A stretch of DNA of 64,000 nt from Amaurobius ferox (GCA_951213105.1 OX578137.1:55670236-55734235), one strand, 5' to 3'; counted from the stretch's first letter, positions 48,640-61,908 are shown. Numbers and translations are program-made. Notes: generated from the sequence alone by a model not told the origin.

Positions 48640-49490
48640 TTATATATATATATATATATATAATATTAAGTTCTCAATTCCCATATTATTTTAATAAGAT
48701 TTAAAATAAGAAGGAAAATAGAAATGAAACATGTTATTGAATATTGTCCTTATCTACTATTTTGTTACAGATCAGAAAACCATTCCCATTGAAGCTACTT
48801 TATACAGTGAAACAACAAAATAACTAAGGTACTCTGTGTGAATTGGCTCCATTTCAATAAGGCTTTAAGGTTTTACAGCTCAAAAAACCTGCATAAACAT
48901 AACATAAAAATATAAGACCTGCTGCAGCAGGTGCAATGTTTCTGTCGGCGATTTTCCCATACGTTGGCAGAATTTGTTATTCGCACGTTGTTCTTCAAAC
49001 GCAATTTCCGTTTTCGACGAACGCGAACAACTAAAGTTCACTGATATGCATTGTCTGGGAAAATACCTTCTTCCTTTTCACATCTCGCATCACATGTGCC
49101 TCTACGCCACGGTAAAATAGTTCCCTTCTCCTCCAGTCAGGGTTAGAGATATCACCATATTTATATATATATATATATATATAATATTAAGTTCTCAATT
49201 CCCATATTATTTTCATAAAATATTATTTAAAATAAGAAGGAAAATAGAAATGAAACATGTTATTGAATATTGTCCTTATCTACTATTTTGTTACAGATCA
49301 GAAAACCATTCCCATTGGAGCTACTTTATACAGTGAAGCAACAAAATAACTGAGGTACTCTGTGTGAATTGGCTCCATTTCAATAAGGCTTTAAGGTTTC
49401 ACATCTCGCTTCACATGTGCCTCTACGCCACGGTAAAATAGTTCCTCTCTCCTTCAATCCGAGTTGGAGATATCACTATAGTCTCTGAAC
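48640..49490. repeat. Direct duplication, second unit with 0.2-kb deletion
   Basis: 48640-49160 and 49161-49490 share TA tract, 'AATATTAAGTTCTCAATTCC', 'GAAACATGTTATTGAATATT', 'GGCTCCATTTCAATAAGGC' and 'GCCTCTACGCCACGGTAAAA'. Unit 1 has about 195 extra bases (about 48877-49078) with a CTGCTGCAGCAGG palindrome. Confidence 0.85.
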
Positions 49491-49514
49491 TTTCTGATCC
49501 TACCTTGTATTTTA

Positions 49515-50374
49515 AATAATCACAATACTACAATAATTTATTATAATTGAAAACTTCATAGAAAATGAACTTTATTCGAATGACGTCATCAAAACATAAA
49601 TTGTCTGGCTTTCTATGTAAAAGCAATGAATGTTTCATTCATATCACTTTTATTCCAGACTCCAGAGCTAAGTAATTTTGTGTGAAAACATTCAGCAATT
49701 CTTATACAACTCATCTCACAAACACTTGTTCACATTCTGCATTCATTAAAATTAGGCTTTATTGTAGAAATAATCAAAGTTTGATGATCATTTAAACTAA
49801 AAATATTGTAATTGCTTTGGCACAGAATATAGATGCACTGAAAATACGCAAAACTAAAGTGGTTTTAGGACGGATGCAAGACTAAATATAAATTTAAAAT
49901 AACTTTAAAAGTCACGATTTTTTCACTAGGAAGAAAAGATGGATGTCATATTTTATTCTGAAGTGGATCACGTGATATCTCCATATAATATGGGTGTAAT
50001 TATTATTTTAATTTTTATTTAAAAAACTACAAAACATATTTTACTGATTTTTTTTTGCATATTTTATGGAATAAATTGAATATATCCTAAAATTTTCGAA
50101 GCAACTTGTGAATGAATTTTAACATCGCTTAAAAAATGTTTGAAAAATTGGATCAAATAGGCTTCGATGTATTTCACTTTTTCAACCCAGGTTCAATCCA
50201 AAGCTAATTGGGTGATATTATTTATTTACATTCCCGTATGTTCCACATACCGTCTGAACAACATACTGAAATTCCATAAAGTTATTTTTACGACAGTTAT
50301 CGTGCGAACGGATAGACAGACAGACAGAATGAATAAAGTCATAAAACTTTGCAACTATTTTGGAAAATGTTAAA
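49515..50374 (-). mobile_element. R1 copy 5, tail-truncated
   Basis: Starts within R1 ('ATCACAATACTACAATAATT') and runs to a degraded head 'AAACTTTGCAACTATTTTGG'. The frame 50167-50373 is an R1 shadow. Confidence 0.7.
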
Positions 50375-50967
50375 AAGCGACAGCGGATCCAGTCCGATGA
50401 AGCCGTAATTGATTTTACTTGAATCGCGTCTTTCTTTGTGGGTCATTAAATTTCTACAGCTGACGACTTTTAAAATGTTACTTTTTTATATAAGAAATTC
50501 AAACATAAACGCATTTTGATATATTAAATCATTCGTTTCTTGTTAAATTCCTATTAATAATCACTTAACGCATGGGTAGCCAATGTGTATTTTTTTTTCT
50601 TGTTTCTACGTTATTTTCCCGTACCATTAAGTTTTAGTTTGTTTTACAAGATTCTATTAGATCAGATACAACACAAATTTCGATCCATTGAAAACTTTCT
50701 CGAATCCAAACAATTAATAATATTATATAATTAATAAAGTTATAGTCACATTGTTTACATTCTTTCTAATAAAAAAATTCAACATTAATTATAAATATCA
50801 GAAAATACAACTGAGCTCATGATTATTGATTAACAATAGGATTAATAAAATAATTTAATGTAATAATCATACTTTTTGATAGAAATAAATTTATTCATAT
50901 CTGGTTCCATTTTACATAATTTTAAACGTTAACTTGTCTTCAAGTGGAATTTTACTCTTACCTGTTT
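50375..50967. other. Unassigned; source-like segment for filler in R1 copy 7
   Basis: About 85 bp (50822-50905: 'TTAACAATAGGATTAATAAA' to 'TTATTCATATCTGGTTCCAT') recur inside R1 at 52795-52885. No gene. Confidence 0.5.
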
Positions 50968-52278
50968 TTAAACACTTTACAACAAAGTTGAAAAGTGTTT
51001 ATGACTTTGTTCATTCTGTCTGTCTGTCTGTCTGTCTGTCCGTTAGCACGATAACTGCCGTAAAAATGACTTAATCAAAATGAAATTTTAGTATGTTGTT
51101 CAAATGGTCTGTTGGACTTATGGGAATATAAATGAATAATATCACCCAATTAGTTTTGGATTGAACCCGGGTTGAAAAAATGAAATACATTGAGCCCTAT
51201 GGGACCTAATTTTTCAAACATTTTTTAAGCGGATTTAAAATTCACAAATTGCATCGAAAATTTTAGGTAATAGTCAAATTGTTCCATAAAATATATAAAA
51301 AAAATTCAGCGAAATATATTCAGTAGTTTTTTATTAAATAAAAATTAAAATATTAATTACACATCTTATATGAAACGATCACGTGACCATGATATAAAAC
51401 GATCATATGACCCACTTCAAAATGATATATGGCATCCATCTTGTTTCAAAATCGTGATTTTTTAAAGTTCTTTTTAATTCATATTGAGTGTTGTATCCGT
51501 CCTAAAACTACTTTATTTTTGCTTAAATTCTGTGCATCTACATAATAAAACGACACAATGACAATATATTCGAGTTTAAATTCTCATTCAAATTTGATTA
51601 TTTCTACAACTAAGCCTATTTTTCACCTATGTAAAATGTAAACAGCAAAATACGTAGAATGAGTTGTATATTAGAATTACTGTATTTCTTTAACACAAAA
51701 TAATTCAGTCCATGGAGTCTGCATGGCTGATATGAATGAAATATTAGTTGATTTTATAAACAGAAGGACGATTTTCTTCGATGAAGTTTTAAGCATAGAG
51801 TTTATGAATTGTAGCTCCATGGTCTTAATTTTTAAATAAAATAAATTATTGTAGTAATGTGATGAATGACATGAATGGGAGAAAGTTATGAATGAAATCC
51901 TGCTTTTATAGAGAGATCCAGGCGTGTTATTTTTTCTATGACGTCATTTGAATTTATTTCAGTTGTTTTCGATGAAGTTTTCAAATATAATAAATTATCG
52001 TAGTATTACAATAGTTTTAAAAATATTAAGGTGGAATGTATTGCATTTTAGAGAAATTTAAACTAGGCAATTTATATTTCAATGCCGTCATTTGAATGAA
52101 GTTCATTTTTTTCATTGAAGGTTTAAGTTTTCAAATATAATAAATCAATGTAGTATTGTGATAAGTTTTAAAATATTACTGAGGAATGTATTGCATTTTC
52201 GACTTTTTTAAATAAAATTGCATTGCAGTTGGAAAGTGTTTCATAATCAATGCTTTAAGCATGATTGATCTTGTTTAA
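50968..52278 (+). mobile_element. R1 copy 6, complete
   Basis: Head hairpin at 50968, TCTG tract, tail 'AAGCATGATTGATCTTGTTT'. Directly joined to copy 7. Confidence 0.8.
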
Positions 52279-53545
52279 CATTTTACAACATAGTTGAAAA
52301 GTATTTATGACTTTGTTCATTCTGTCTGCCCATTAGCACGATAACTGCCGTAAAAATGACTTTATCAAAATGAAATTTGAGTATGGTGTTCAGACGATCT
52401 GTGAGACCTATGGGAATATAAATGAATAATATCAGCCAATTAGTTTTGGATTGAACCCGGGTTGAAAAAATGAAATACATTGAACCCTATGGGATCTAAT
52501 TTTTCAAACATTTGTAAGCGATTTTAAAATTCACAAATTCCTTCGAAAGTTTTAGAAAATATTCAAATTATCCCATAAAATATATAAAAAAAATTGCAGC
52601 AAAATATATTCAGTAGTTTTTTAAATAAAAATTACAATAATATTTACGCTCTTTATATGAAGAGATCACGTTACCATTAGATGAAGAGATCACGTTACCA
52701 TTATATGAAGAGATCACGTGACCCACTTCCCGTACCATTACGTTACCCACTTCAAAATAAAATATGCCACCCATCTTGTGTCATAATCGTGATTATTAAT
52801 TAACAATAGGATTTTCAAAATAATTTAATGTAATACACATACTTTTTGACAGAAATTAATTTATTCATATCTGGTTTCATTTTAAAAGTTCTTTTTAATT
52901 CATATTTAGTGCTGTATCCGTCCTAAAACCGCTTTATTTTTGCATAAATTCTGTGCATCTACATCCTGACACAACGCAATTACAATGCATTTGAGTTTAA
53001 ATGAACATCAAACTTTGATTATTTCTACAACGAAGCATGTAAACACCAAAAGTGGTAGAATGAGTTATATAAGAATTGCTGCATTTCTTTAATGCATAAT
53101 TATTAAGCTCATGGAGTCTGCAATATAGCTGATATGATTGAAACATTCATTGATTGTAGAAAGAGAAGCAGACGATTTTTTCGATGAAGTTTTAAGCATA
53201 GAGTTAAATTACTTGAACCTCCATGGTTTTAAGTTTTTAAATAAAATAAATTATTATAGTATTGTGATGAATGAAATACTGGCTTTTATAAAGAGAGCCA
53301 GGAGATTTATATTTCGATGACGTCATTTGAATAAAGTTAATTTGTTTCCGATGAAGTTTTCAAGTATAATAAATTATTGTAGTATTAAGATAATTTTAAA
53401 AATATTACTGAGGAATGTATCGCATTTTAGAGATGTTTAAACTAGGCAATTTATATTTCAATGCCGTCATTTAAATGAAGTTCATTTTTTTCGATGCAAT
53501 TTTAAGTTTTCAAATATAATAAATTAATGTAGTGTTGTGATAATT
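52277..53545 (+). mobile_element. R1 copy 7, with filler and E-box repeats
   Basis: Head 'AACATTTTACAACATAGTTG'; tandem 27-bp units with GAAGAGATCACGT at 52655-52735; an 85-bp filler at 52795-52885; the tail is lost where copy 8 begins in inverse orientation. Confidence 0.75.
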
Positions 53546-54862
53546 TTAACAAGAAAGATCAATCATGCTTAAGGCATTGATTATGAAACACTTTTCAACT
53601 TCCTTGCAATTTTATTTAAGCATGTCTAAAATTCAATACATTCCTCGGTAATATTTTAAAACTTATCACAATACTACATTAATTTATTATATTTGAAAAC
53701 TTAAGCCTTCATCGAAAAAAATGAACTTCATTCAAATGACGGCATTGAAATATAAATTGCCTGGTTTAAACATCTCTAAAATGTTATACATTCCTCGGTA
53801 ATAATTTTAGAATTATCATAATACTACAATAATTTAATTTATTTGAAAACTTCATCGAAAACAACTGAAATTCATTCAAATGACGTCATAGAAAAAATAA
53901 CACGCCTGGCTCTCTCTATAAAAGCAAAATTTCATTCATAAATAATTTCCCATTCATGTCATTCATCACAATACTACAATAATTTATTTTATTTAAAAAT
54001 TAAGACCATGGAGCTACAAGTAATTAAACTCTATGCGTAAAACTTCATCGAAAAAAATCGTCCTTCAGTTTGTAAAGTCAATGAATATTTCATTCATATC
54101 AGCTACGCAGACTCCATGGGCTAAATGATTTTGTGTTAAAGAAATACAGCAATTCTAATACAACTCATTCTACATATTTTGCTGTTTACATTTTACATAG
54201 GTGAAAAATAGGTTTCGTTGCAGAAATAATCAAATTTGGATGAGCATTTAAACTCAAATATATTGTAATTGCGTTGTTTCAGCATGTAGGTGCACAGAAA
54301 TTAAGTGGTTTTAAGACGGATACAACACTCAATATGAATTAAAAAGAATTTTAAAAATCACGATTTTGAGACAAGATGGATGCCATATATCATTTTGAAG
54401 TAGATCACGTGATGAACTTCACGTGACCTACTTCAAAACATTCATATCATGGTCACATGATCGCTTCATATAAGAGGTGTTATTATTATTTTAATTTTTA
54501 TTTAAAAAACTACTGAATATATTTCGCTTAATTTTTTTTTATATATTTTATTTAACAATTTTAATATTATCAAACATTTTCGAAACAATTTGTGAATTAT
54601 AAATCCGTTGAAAACATGCTTGAAAAATTAGGTCCCATAGGGCTCAATGTATTTTGTTTTTTCAACCCGGGTTCAATCCAAAACTAATTGGGTGATATTA
54701 TTCATTTATCTTCCCCTAGGTCCTACAGACCGTTTGAACAACATACTAAAATTTCATTTTGATTAAGTCATTTTTACGGCAGTAATCGTACTAATGAACA
54801 GACAGACAGACAGAATGAACAAAGTCATAAACACTTTTCAACTTTGTTGTAAAGTGTTAAAA
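53546..54862 (-). mobile_element. R1 copy 8, complete
   Basis: Tail AACAAGAAAGATCAATCATG at left, head hairpin ending GTAAAGTGTTA at right. A good reference copy for the family; carries the CRE/TATA block at 53880-53925. Confidence 0.8.
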
Positions 54863-54972
54863 ATATTACCGAGGAACGTATCGCATTTTAGAGATGTTTA
54901 AATAAAATTGCATTGAAGTTGGAAAGTGTTTCATAATCAATGCTTTATGCATGATTGATCTTCCTTGTTATA
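54863..54972 (+). mobile_element. R1 tail fragment
   Basis: Last ~110 bp of R1 ('ATATTACCGAGGAACG' to 'GATCTTCCTTGTT') joined directly to the head of copy 8. Confidence 0.7.
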
Positions 54973-55153
54973 TATATCGTTTCTATGTTATCACGTCTAT
55001 TGTTCCTCAAAATTCTGTTAAAATCCAAATGCAATTTTTTTATGGGCGACCCTCGATTTTATTTTGAATCGTATATGGCGAAGAATGTTGTGATAGCTAA
55101 ACATTATCATGTTTCATAATCAATGCTTAATGCATGATTGATCTTTCTTGTTT
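54973..55153 (+). repeat. R9 repeat and a 45-bp R1 tail
   Basis: 54985-55098 matches 16330-16455. 55109-55153 is another isolated R1 tail hairpin (CATAATCAATGCTTAATGCA). Confidence 0.55.
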
Positions 55154-55800
55154 TAGTACATAACCGAAGAAAGTTCTACTTCACACAAGTACTCAAACAA
55201 AATGGCATTAAATGAATAACAGATCTTTCTCAAATGCGTTTACATTATTTGTTTAATTCGAAATTTGACTAAAGAGTTGTTTTAAAATCATCCATTAAAT
55301 TTCTATCCCATAAAATATTGTTGCGACGCATCCTCTGAAATCGTGGGTGTATACTCAGGATACAAAAACAAGTCCAAATTTCTGGAAAACTGACACTTTT
55401 TTTTTTTTTTCAAGCACAGCGTAAACAGAAACACTATACAGCAAACTGCTAGATAACTATTTCATAAGATGACTAAACAACTGTCAGGCAGAGCAACAGT
55501 GTCAACAGCAATTAAATGCTCCACTAATTTCACAAAACAGCAGCTGTTATTCTCAAAATAATAATCTATGCCACAGTTCAGTGTAGCTCATATCACATAA
55601 ACTTCTCTCCAGTCGAGTGATGACCCAGCTGAGTGATTTTATATACGAAGATATTTCTAGAAGTCTCACGTATCTTTTTGAATATTTGTTATTTCGAGGT
55701 GACTCTTGACCCGTCGAAAAGTCGCCAAATTGGCGGTAAATCGCCGAATCTGGTAATCCCCGTCCGAACTTCAGCATATGGCAACCCTAGATTCGCGTCA
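55154..55800 (-). other. Possible LTR/promoter fragment
   Basis: On the minus strand a clear TATA box (TATATAAAATCACTCAG at about 55640) is followed by a less AT-rich leader (CATCACTCGACTGGAGAG) of the sort seen in Ty3/gypsy LTRs. A poly-T run lies at 55398-55410. The 74-codon frame at 55553 is not recognised. No LTR borders or TSD found. Confidence 0.25.
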
Positions 55801-56662
55801 TAGGAAAGGTTGCATGTACGAGTGTTTCCTCCATCTGGTTTTCAAGAGACTCCAGTGAGAACATGTTGCACATTCATAACAATATCAATGAATTGCTCTT
55901 TTTTTTTTCAGAAAAAAAGATATTCAGCTAATGCTACAAATTTTCCACGTACCGTCAGTTATCTTCTTGCGTACCACCAGTGGTACGCGTGCCACTTGTT
56001 GAAAACTCCTGCTTTAAGAAGTTTCGTAAAAACTTAAATTGAAAAAGGGGTTAAGAAGGGACTAAAAATTTAAATTTTATGAAATACAAAAAATATATAT
56101 TCCAGTGGCAAGGCTATTATCAAAATTCTATTGTAATTAGACATCATCCGAAATAAATATTTACTCCAGAAATTTCTGTGCGCAGTTCTTTTGCCAAATT
56201 GTAAACAAATTCTAGTAAATTATCTGGTCATTTTGTTTGCTACATTTCTTACCCCAGTATATCGTATCAAATGATCTCGTTCAGTCCATTCAACTCGAAG
56301 TTTGACCCGATTTCCGTGACTGGGTGTAGATCGACAAGAAAATTATAGAACGAAAGATTCATTCATCAAAATATTAACAAATCAAACTCCGGAAGTACAA
56401 CCTCAAAATCAAGTTAATGAAATTAAAAATGAAAAGAAAAGAATTAGCTTTCTAAATACGGAATATAGAACGAAGGGATTAATTTATCAAATGTGTTATC
56501 CAATATATTATGTTATCAAATATATGATTTGTGACAACCAACCGATTGCTATTATCAGTTTTTTATAGGTCATAAAAATTATATCTTGCTATAAATTTTA
56601 TATGAAAATAGAGATTTCATATCTTGAGATTCGTTTGAAGGGAAATAATTTAGCATTTCGTG
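55801..56662. other. Unassigned; one arm of a flanking duplication
   Basis: About 56360-56560 ('ACTCCGGAAGTACAACCTCA', 'AGCTTTCTAAATACGGA') recurs in diverged form at about 58245-58440, so the R2 copy at 56663 lies between two related segments. No gene; the 75-codon frame at 55810 is unrecognised. Confidence 0.4.
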
Positions 56663-57616
56663 ATAAAAAATCTGATGTGAGCAACACATGACTTTCCTTA
56701 TATAATGCAATGAATTTACTACTTTTACAGTAAAAAAAAATCGGTTTTTCTTCTAGTAGATACTTAAATTCTTTCCAAGATATTGAATTTTCGTCAATCA
56801 GTTGTCATTTTCATTGATTTAGCGTCATTTTTATCCATTTGGCGAGATTTTCGTTAATTTGGCAACATTTTAAAAAGTCGTCAAATTAGCGACATTCTGT
56901 CAAATCTGTCGTCAAAATCCCGCCAAGCGTTATGGATGGAGAAATAAGTTATTCTTATAGCATATAAATGATTATTGGCGTTCAAATGCAAAAGTATTAC
57001 TCAAATTAGCTTTTCTCATGAATGGAACGAACTAGATCCACGAAAATGATGTCACCCAATATATTGCTTAATATTACATATGAAAAGTGAACATGTTTCT
57101 CAACAGTTAATAGATTTTATTTAAATTATGGGATTTTTTGATAAATTTATTTTTGAAATGTGCAATATCTCGAGAACGGTTCATGCTAACGATCTAACGT
57201 TTATGTCAATCGTTTTCTGAGTAAAAATTACATAAGAAACGTCTATTTGCGTAACTTTATTAAAGGTATTGATTTCTTGCTGATTTTTTAAAAATTTCAC
57301 TCGAAAATTTAGGGGGGGTTCTGAACATTCGATTATGTATAAAAACAATAGGGTTCTAGTATTCAAGGATTGTGATTTTTGTACCAAATTTCATTCGAAT
57401 CGCTCCATTCGTTCGTGAGATATCGTCTCCACAGGCTCACTGACACACACCCACACACATACTTTCACACACACACACAGACATCACCTCAAAAATGTTT
57501 GATTCGTAATCAGGAATGCTTGATACTTGCTCTCCCGTCGAAAACTCGAATTCGAATTTTCGACCCCGTCACAATACTTCCCATATACATTATGTATATA
57601 AGGAAAGTAAAAAAAA
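56663..57616 (-). mobile_element. R2 copy h, full length
   Basis: Tail AATCTGATGTGAGCAACACA at left, head hairpin with TATATAAGGAAAGTA at right. A-runs at both flanks, as for the nested copy at 24215. Confidence 0.8.
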
Positions 57617-58841
57617 ACACCCACTAAGTTTTAATTAACTAGTTTCAATTGATCAAATTTAATTTATTAAAATTAATTACGACTGAAAAAGGCTGCCTGT
57701 TCTTGATTTACGGAAGGAGGGCTAAGATTTTTCAACAGGGTATTTTAGATCTGAGAGTACAGCTCCGATCCTGTAAGAATTTGATACAAACCATTTACAA
57801 ATTTCATAAAATTTTTTAGAAGGAGGTTTGTTTTTATATTCAGCAGGGAAATTTTAACAATGTGATGTCCTTGGGATATTTAATTCTTGCAAAAAATATT
57901 TATCAACAGGATTAAGCAACAATGATGAAGCAGGCATTGTAAATTTCATTTTACAGCGGAACACTATATATTCATGTTTTTTCAATTTTTTAGATCAATA
58001 TCTGAAAAGAAAAGTATGTACCCCCCTCCCCCCACACACACACATACCGTATCACACTATAAATGAGCTATCATTGATTTGTCAATTCAGTAATTTAGGT
58101 TGTATATCCACCAACAGCGAAGAAAATGGCTGAAAATCCATGTTTTTTAAACGCTTGAAATTCTAAATCAAATTTATCTTCAAGTTTTAAAAAAGTATGT
58201 ACTTCCTACCGAATCGCACAAAATTAGCCATCATTCATTAAAATATTAACAACTCCGGAAGTACAGCCTTAAAATTAAGTTAGTGAAATTATAAAGAAAA
58301 GCAGAATTAACTTTCTAAATATGGAGTACAGAACTAAGGGGTAACTGTGTAATTAATCCAAGTTATCATATGTATGATTTTTGACACCCAAATTAATTGC
58401 TGTTATTCAGTTCAGTAGTTAAGGCTGTTGGTCCGCAAACACTGAAGAAAGATAAAGACAGGAGCAAAAATCGTAAAATGTGCCTCTTTAAAACTATATT
58501 TTCTCGAGTGCTACCGCACCAATTATAATTAATTCTTATTTTATTTTCCTCCGTTTTATGAGCTTATTACAAAGAAAATTAATAAAGATTTTAATTATTT
58601 TGCGATAAGAACTACAGATTCCTGAATTTGTCATGTCAAGTATAAATTATAATTGCCAGCCACATTTTCGGACATGACGACTTGGCGGTATGGATCGTTT
58701 GCGCACTCCTGAAATACAGAATGTTGGACTCCATCAGTTAAGACGTTATGCTTACAATAAGCAAATTAAATGTATCCCAACTACCTGCTTGTAAACTTAA
58801 TTTATATTTCAAAACCAATTTAATACAATGTCTTGTAAACT
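57617..58841. other. Unassigned
   Basis: Includes the second copy of the 56360 segment (58245-58440) and a C-rich stretch (58021-58046). No gene recognised. Confidence 0.4.
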
Positions 58842-59165
58842 AGGGGTGGGACAGCCCAGTGATTAGTACGCGAAGATTGCACTCGGGCGACCCGAGTTCG
58901 ATTCCCGGCTTTGCCCAAACTGTCGCCGTGCTCACGCGAAGTACGGACACTTTAAATATGTGGGTCTGTAAGTCCTTTCAAGAGATTGGTGGCAGGGAAA
59001 GGAAGGAACGGTCCCTGTGGATACCGTCCCCACTGGATTCCTATATAAATTGGGTGGCAAGTTCCGACTTTCCAAACAGATGCCTTACACCTTCGGGTAG
59101 TTACTAATTTGTACGGATCCCCGGCGAAAAAATCGAAATTCCGGTTCTGCTAGGATTTATACTGT
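58842..59165 (+). mobile_element. tRNA-derived SINE
   Basis: The 5' part has RNA polymerase III internal promoter boxes: an A-box-like CAGCCCAGTGATTAGTACG (about 58852) and a B box GAGTTCGATTCCCGG (about 58896-58911). The block is much more GC-rich than its surroundings, and is followed by a non-tRNA body to about 59165 ('CCTTCGGGTAGTTACTAATT'). The 3' tail and target duplication were not identified. The 82-codon frame at 58859 is an artefact of this higher GC content. Confidence 0.7.
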
Positions 59166-59982
59166 GGTCGATACTATATTCAAAGATTCAGCCTTCTGAG
59201 TCACTAAAGGGCTTCTAAACGGTTTAAAAAAACTTTTCGAAAAGCCCTCTCTTTCATTTTCTCGGCCACTGAGGGAGGGAACCAAAATTCCAGTATAGTT
59301 AATATCTGTATTGTGTGGTCGATGCAAAAATTCAGCTTTCTAAGTCCCTGGAAGGTTTCTTAAGAGTTTGGAGAAACAAAAACACGTTAAATAATTATTA
59401 TGTATATAATTCTAAGAGTTTTAAGTCAGACATCATTGCATTGCTTAAAAGAAAACGACTAACTTTTCAGAAATTTTCTTTTTTAGTAAATATATATCAA
59501 GGAACTGTTTTACAGTGTGCTCTTGTTTATGCTATTTACTGCTTTCAATTAGCGTTCGTGCCATGAATTAAAGATTAAATCTCTCTTGAATCTGTCCATC
59601 ATTATCATCCTATAACTCTTACAACACTGTAATGTTTTAGGAATACTACCCCGAAACTTGATAATCACTTTCCACGCAATCATGTACAAAATGCCAATTA
59701 CACATGCGGACGATTGATGAAAGATTGAATTTCATTATTGGTCTTTCTATTCCCAATGTCGCAGCTGTTGCCGCTGCATAATGAACACAAGAAGAATCCG
59801 CGCAGATTTCCTTCTTCTTTCTGGTCTCTCAGATTTCCTTCCTCTTTCTGGTCCCTCGGATTTCCTTCTTCTTCATGGTATCCAACACTAACAAAGAAGC
59901 TAATTCCTTTTGAGGGTGACCACCTAAATATCTAATTTAACTACTTAATAATATTACCATTGTTCCATTCTTGTATTAATAT
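59166..59982. other. Unassigned, with 30-bp minisatellite
   Basis: 59806-59885 has about three units of 'GATTTCCTTCTTCTTTCTGG'. The 83-codon frame at 59315 and the 65-codon frame at 59738 have no recognisable domain. Confidence 0.4.
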
Positions 59983-60174
59983 ACAGGGTGTCCCATAAAA
60001 AGTGAACAGTGGAAAAATTTTTTAACCGTTGGTTGTAGACCAATAGTTTCAATTTCAAACTTGATTTAAATAAGGTTGAAAGTCATGAAATAGTAATTTA
60101 AATGCTGTAACATATTTTTGTAAAATGTTAAGAAATTTAACTTCTTATACCCTCTATCGAAAAAAGACAAATCA
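59983..60174. other. Possible single transposon terminus
   Basis: TACAGGGTGTCCCATAAAAA at about 59982 is a motif frequently found at ends of insect DNA transposons. No inverse partner was seen before the R1 copy begins. Confidence 0.3.
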
Positions 60175-61482
60175 CAATAAGAAAAATCAATCATGCATAA
60201 AGCATTGATTATGAAACACTTTCCAACTTCCATGAAATTTTATTTAAACATCTCTAAAATACGATACATTCCTCGGTAATATTTTAAAAATTATCACAAT
60301 ACTACATTAATTTATTATATTTGAAAACTTAAAACTTCATCGAAAAAAATGAACTTCATTCAAATGACGGCATTGAAATATAAATTGCCCGGTTTAAACA
60401 TCTCTAAAATGCGATACATTCATCGGTAATATTTTTAAAATTATCATAATACTACAATAATTTATTATATTTGAAAACTTCATCGAAAACAATTGAAATT
60501 TATTCAAATAACGTCTTCGAAATATAATACGCCTGGCTCTCTCTATAAAAGTAGCATTTCATTCATAAACATTTTCCCTTTCATTTCATTCATCACAATA
60601 CTATAATAATTTACTTTATTTAAAAACTTAAGACCATGGAAGTACAAGTAATTAAACTGTATGCTTAAAACTTCATCGAAAACATCGTCCTTCTCTCTGT
60701 AAAATCAATTAATATTTCCTTCATATCAGCTATGCAGACTCTATGAGCTAAATAATTTAGCGTTAAAGAAATGCAGCAATTCTTATACAACTAATTCTAC
60801 ATATTTTGCTGTTTACATTTTCCATAAGTGAAAAATAGGTTTCGCTGTAGAAATAATCAAATTTGGATGATCATTTAAACTCAAATATATTGTAATTGCG
60901 TTATTTCAGTATGTAGATGCACAGAATTTAAGCAAAAATAAAGCGGTTTTAGGACGGATACAACACTAAATATGAATTAAAAAGGACATACTTTAAAAAT
61001 CACGATTTTGACACAAGATAGATACCATATTTTATTTTGAAGTGGGTCACGTGATCTCTTCATATAATGGTCACGTGATCGCTTCATATAAAAGGTGTAA
61101 TTATTATTTTAATTTTTATTTAAAAAACTACTGAATATATTTTGCTGAAATTTTTTTTATATATTTTATGGGATAATTTGAATATTTCCTAAAACTTTCG
61201 GAGCAATTTGTAAACTTGAAATCCGCTTAAAAAATGTTTAAAAAATATAAAGGTCCCATAGGGTCCAATGTATTTCATTTTTTCAACTCGTGTTCAATCC
61301 AAAACTAATTGGGTGGTATTATTCATTTATATTCCCATAGGTCCGACGGACCGTCTGAACAACATACTAAAATTTCATTTTAATGAAGTCATTTTTACGG
61401 CAGTTACCGTGCTAACGGACAGAGAGACAGACAGAATGAACAAAGTCATAAACACTTTTCAACTTCATTGTAAAGTGTTAAA
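60175..61482 (-). mobile_element. R1 copy 9, complete
   Basis: Tail 'AATAAGAAAAATCAATCATG' at left, head ending 'CATTGTAAAGTGTTA'. Two tandem GGTCACGTGATC(T/G)CTTCATATA units at 61045-61092. The 83-codon frame at 61268 is a shadow. Confidence 0.8.
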
Positions 61483-61484
61483 AT

Positions 61485-61908
61485 CGTCAATACCTCATTC
61501 AGTGTCGATAATCAATTAATTTAATGTCAGTATCTCATTTACTGTCAATAATCAATCAACTTAATGTCAATACCTCATTTAGTGAAACTAAAGAAACATT
61601 TGGTTCTTAAAAGTTTAAAATAAAGACGAAATAAATTGGCAAAATTCTTGACTGACACCACTTTCTCGTGACTTTTCTGATCATCAAAATTAATAAATTC
61701 AGGGATCCTTCACAAATTGAATTGATGTACAGAAATTATTTAGTGGTATTTTAAAACATTTTTTTCACAGTTTTTTTTTTTTTAAATATTAAAGACAGAC
61801 AGGCGATACTGGTTAAAAGTTATTTTAACACTTAAATAAGGTAAATGAAACAGATTATTGTGATTATGCCGGCCTGTCAGATATTTTCCTGACAAATTCA
61901 ATAGAACA
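61485..61908. repeat. Spacer with 44-bp tandem repeat
   Basis: 61487-61583 has three units built on 'GTCAATACCTCATT(C/T)AGTG' and 'AATCAAT(T/C)AA(T/C)TTAAT'. The rest is unassigned. Confidence 0.6.

Noticed and set aside
58842..58915. Functional tRNA gene
   Set aside because: A and B boxes are present but acceptor and anticodon arms do not pair; it continues into a SINE body.
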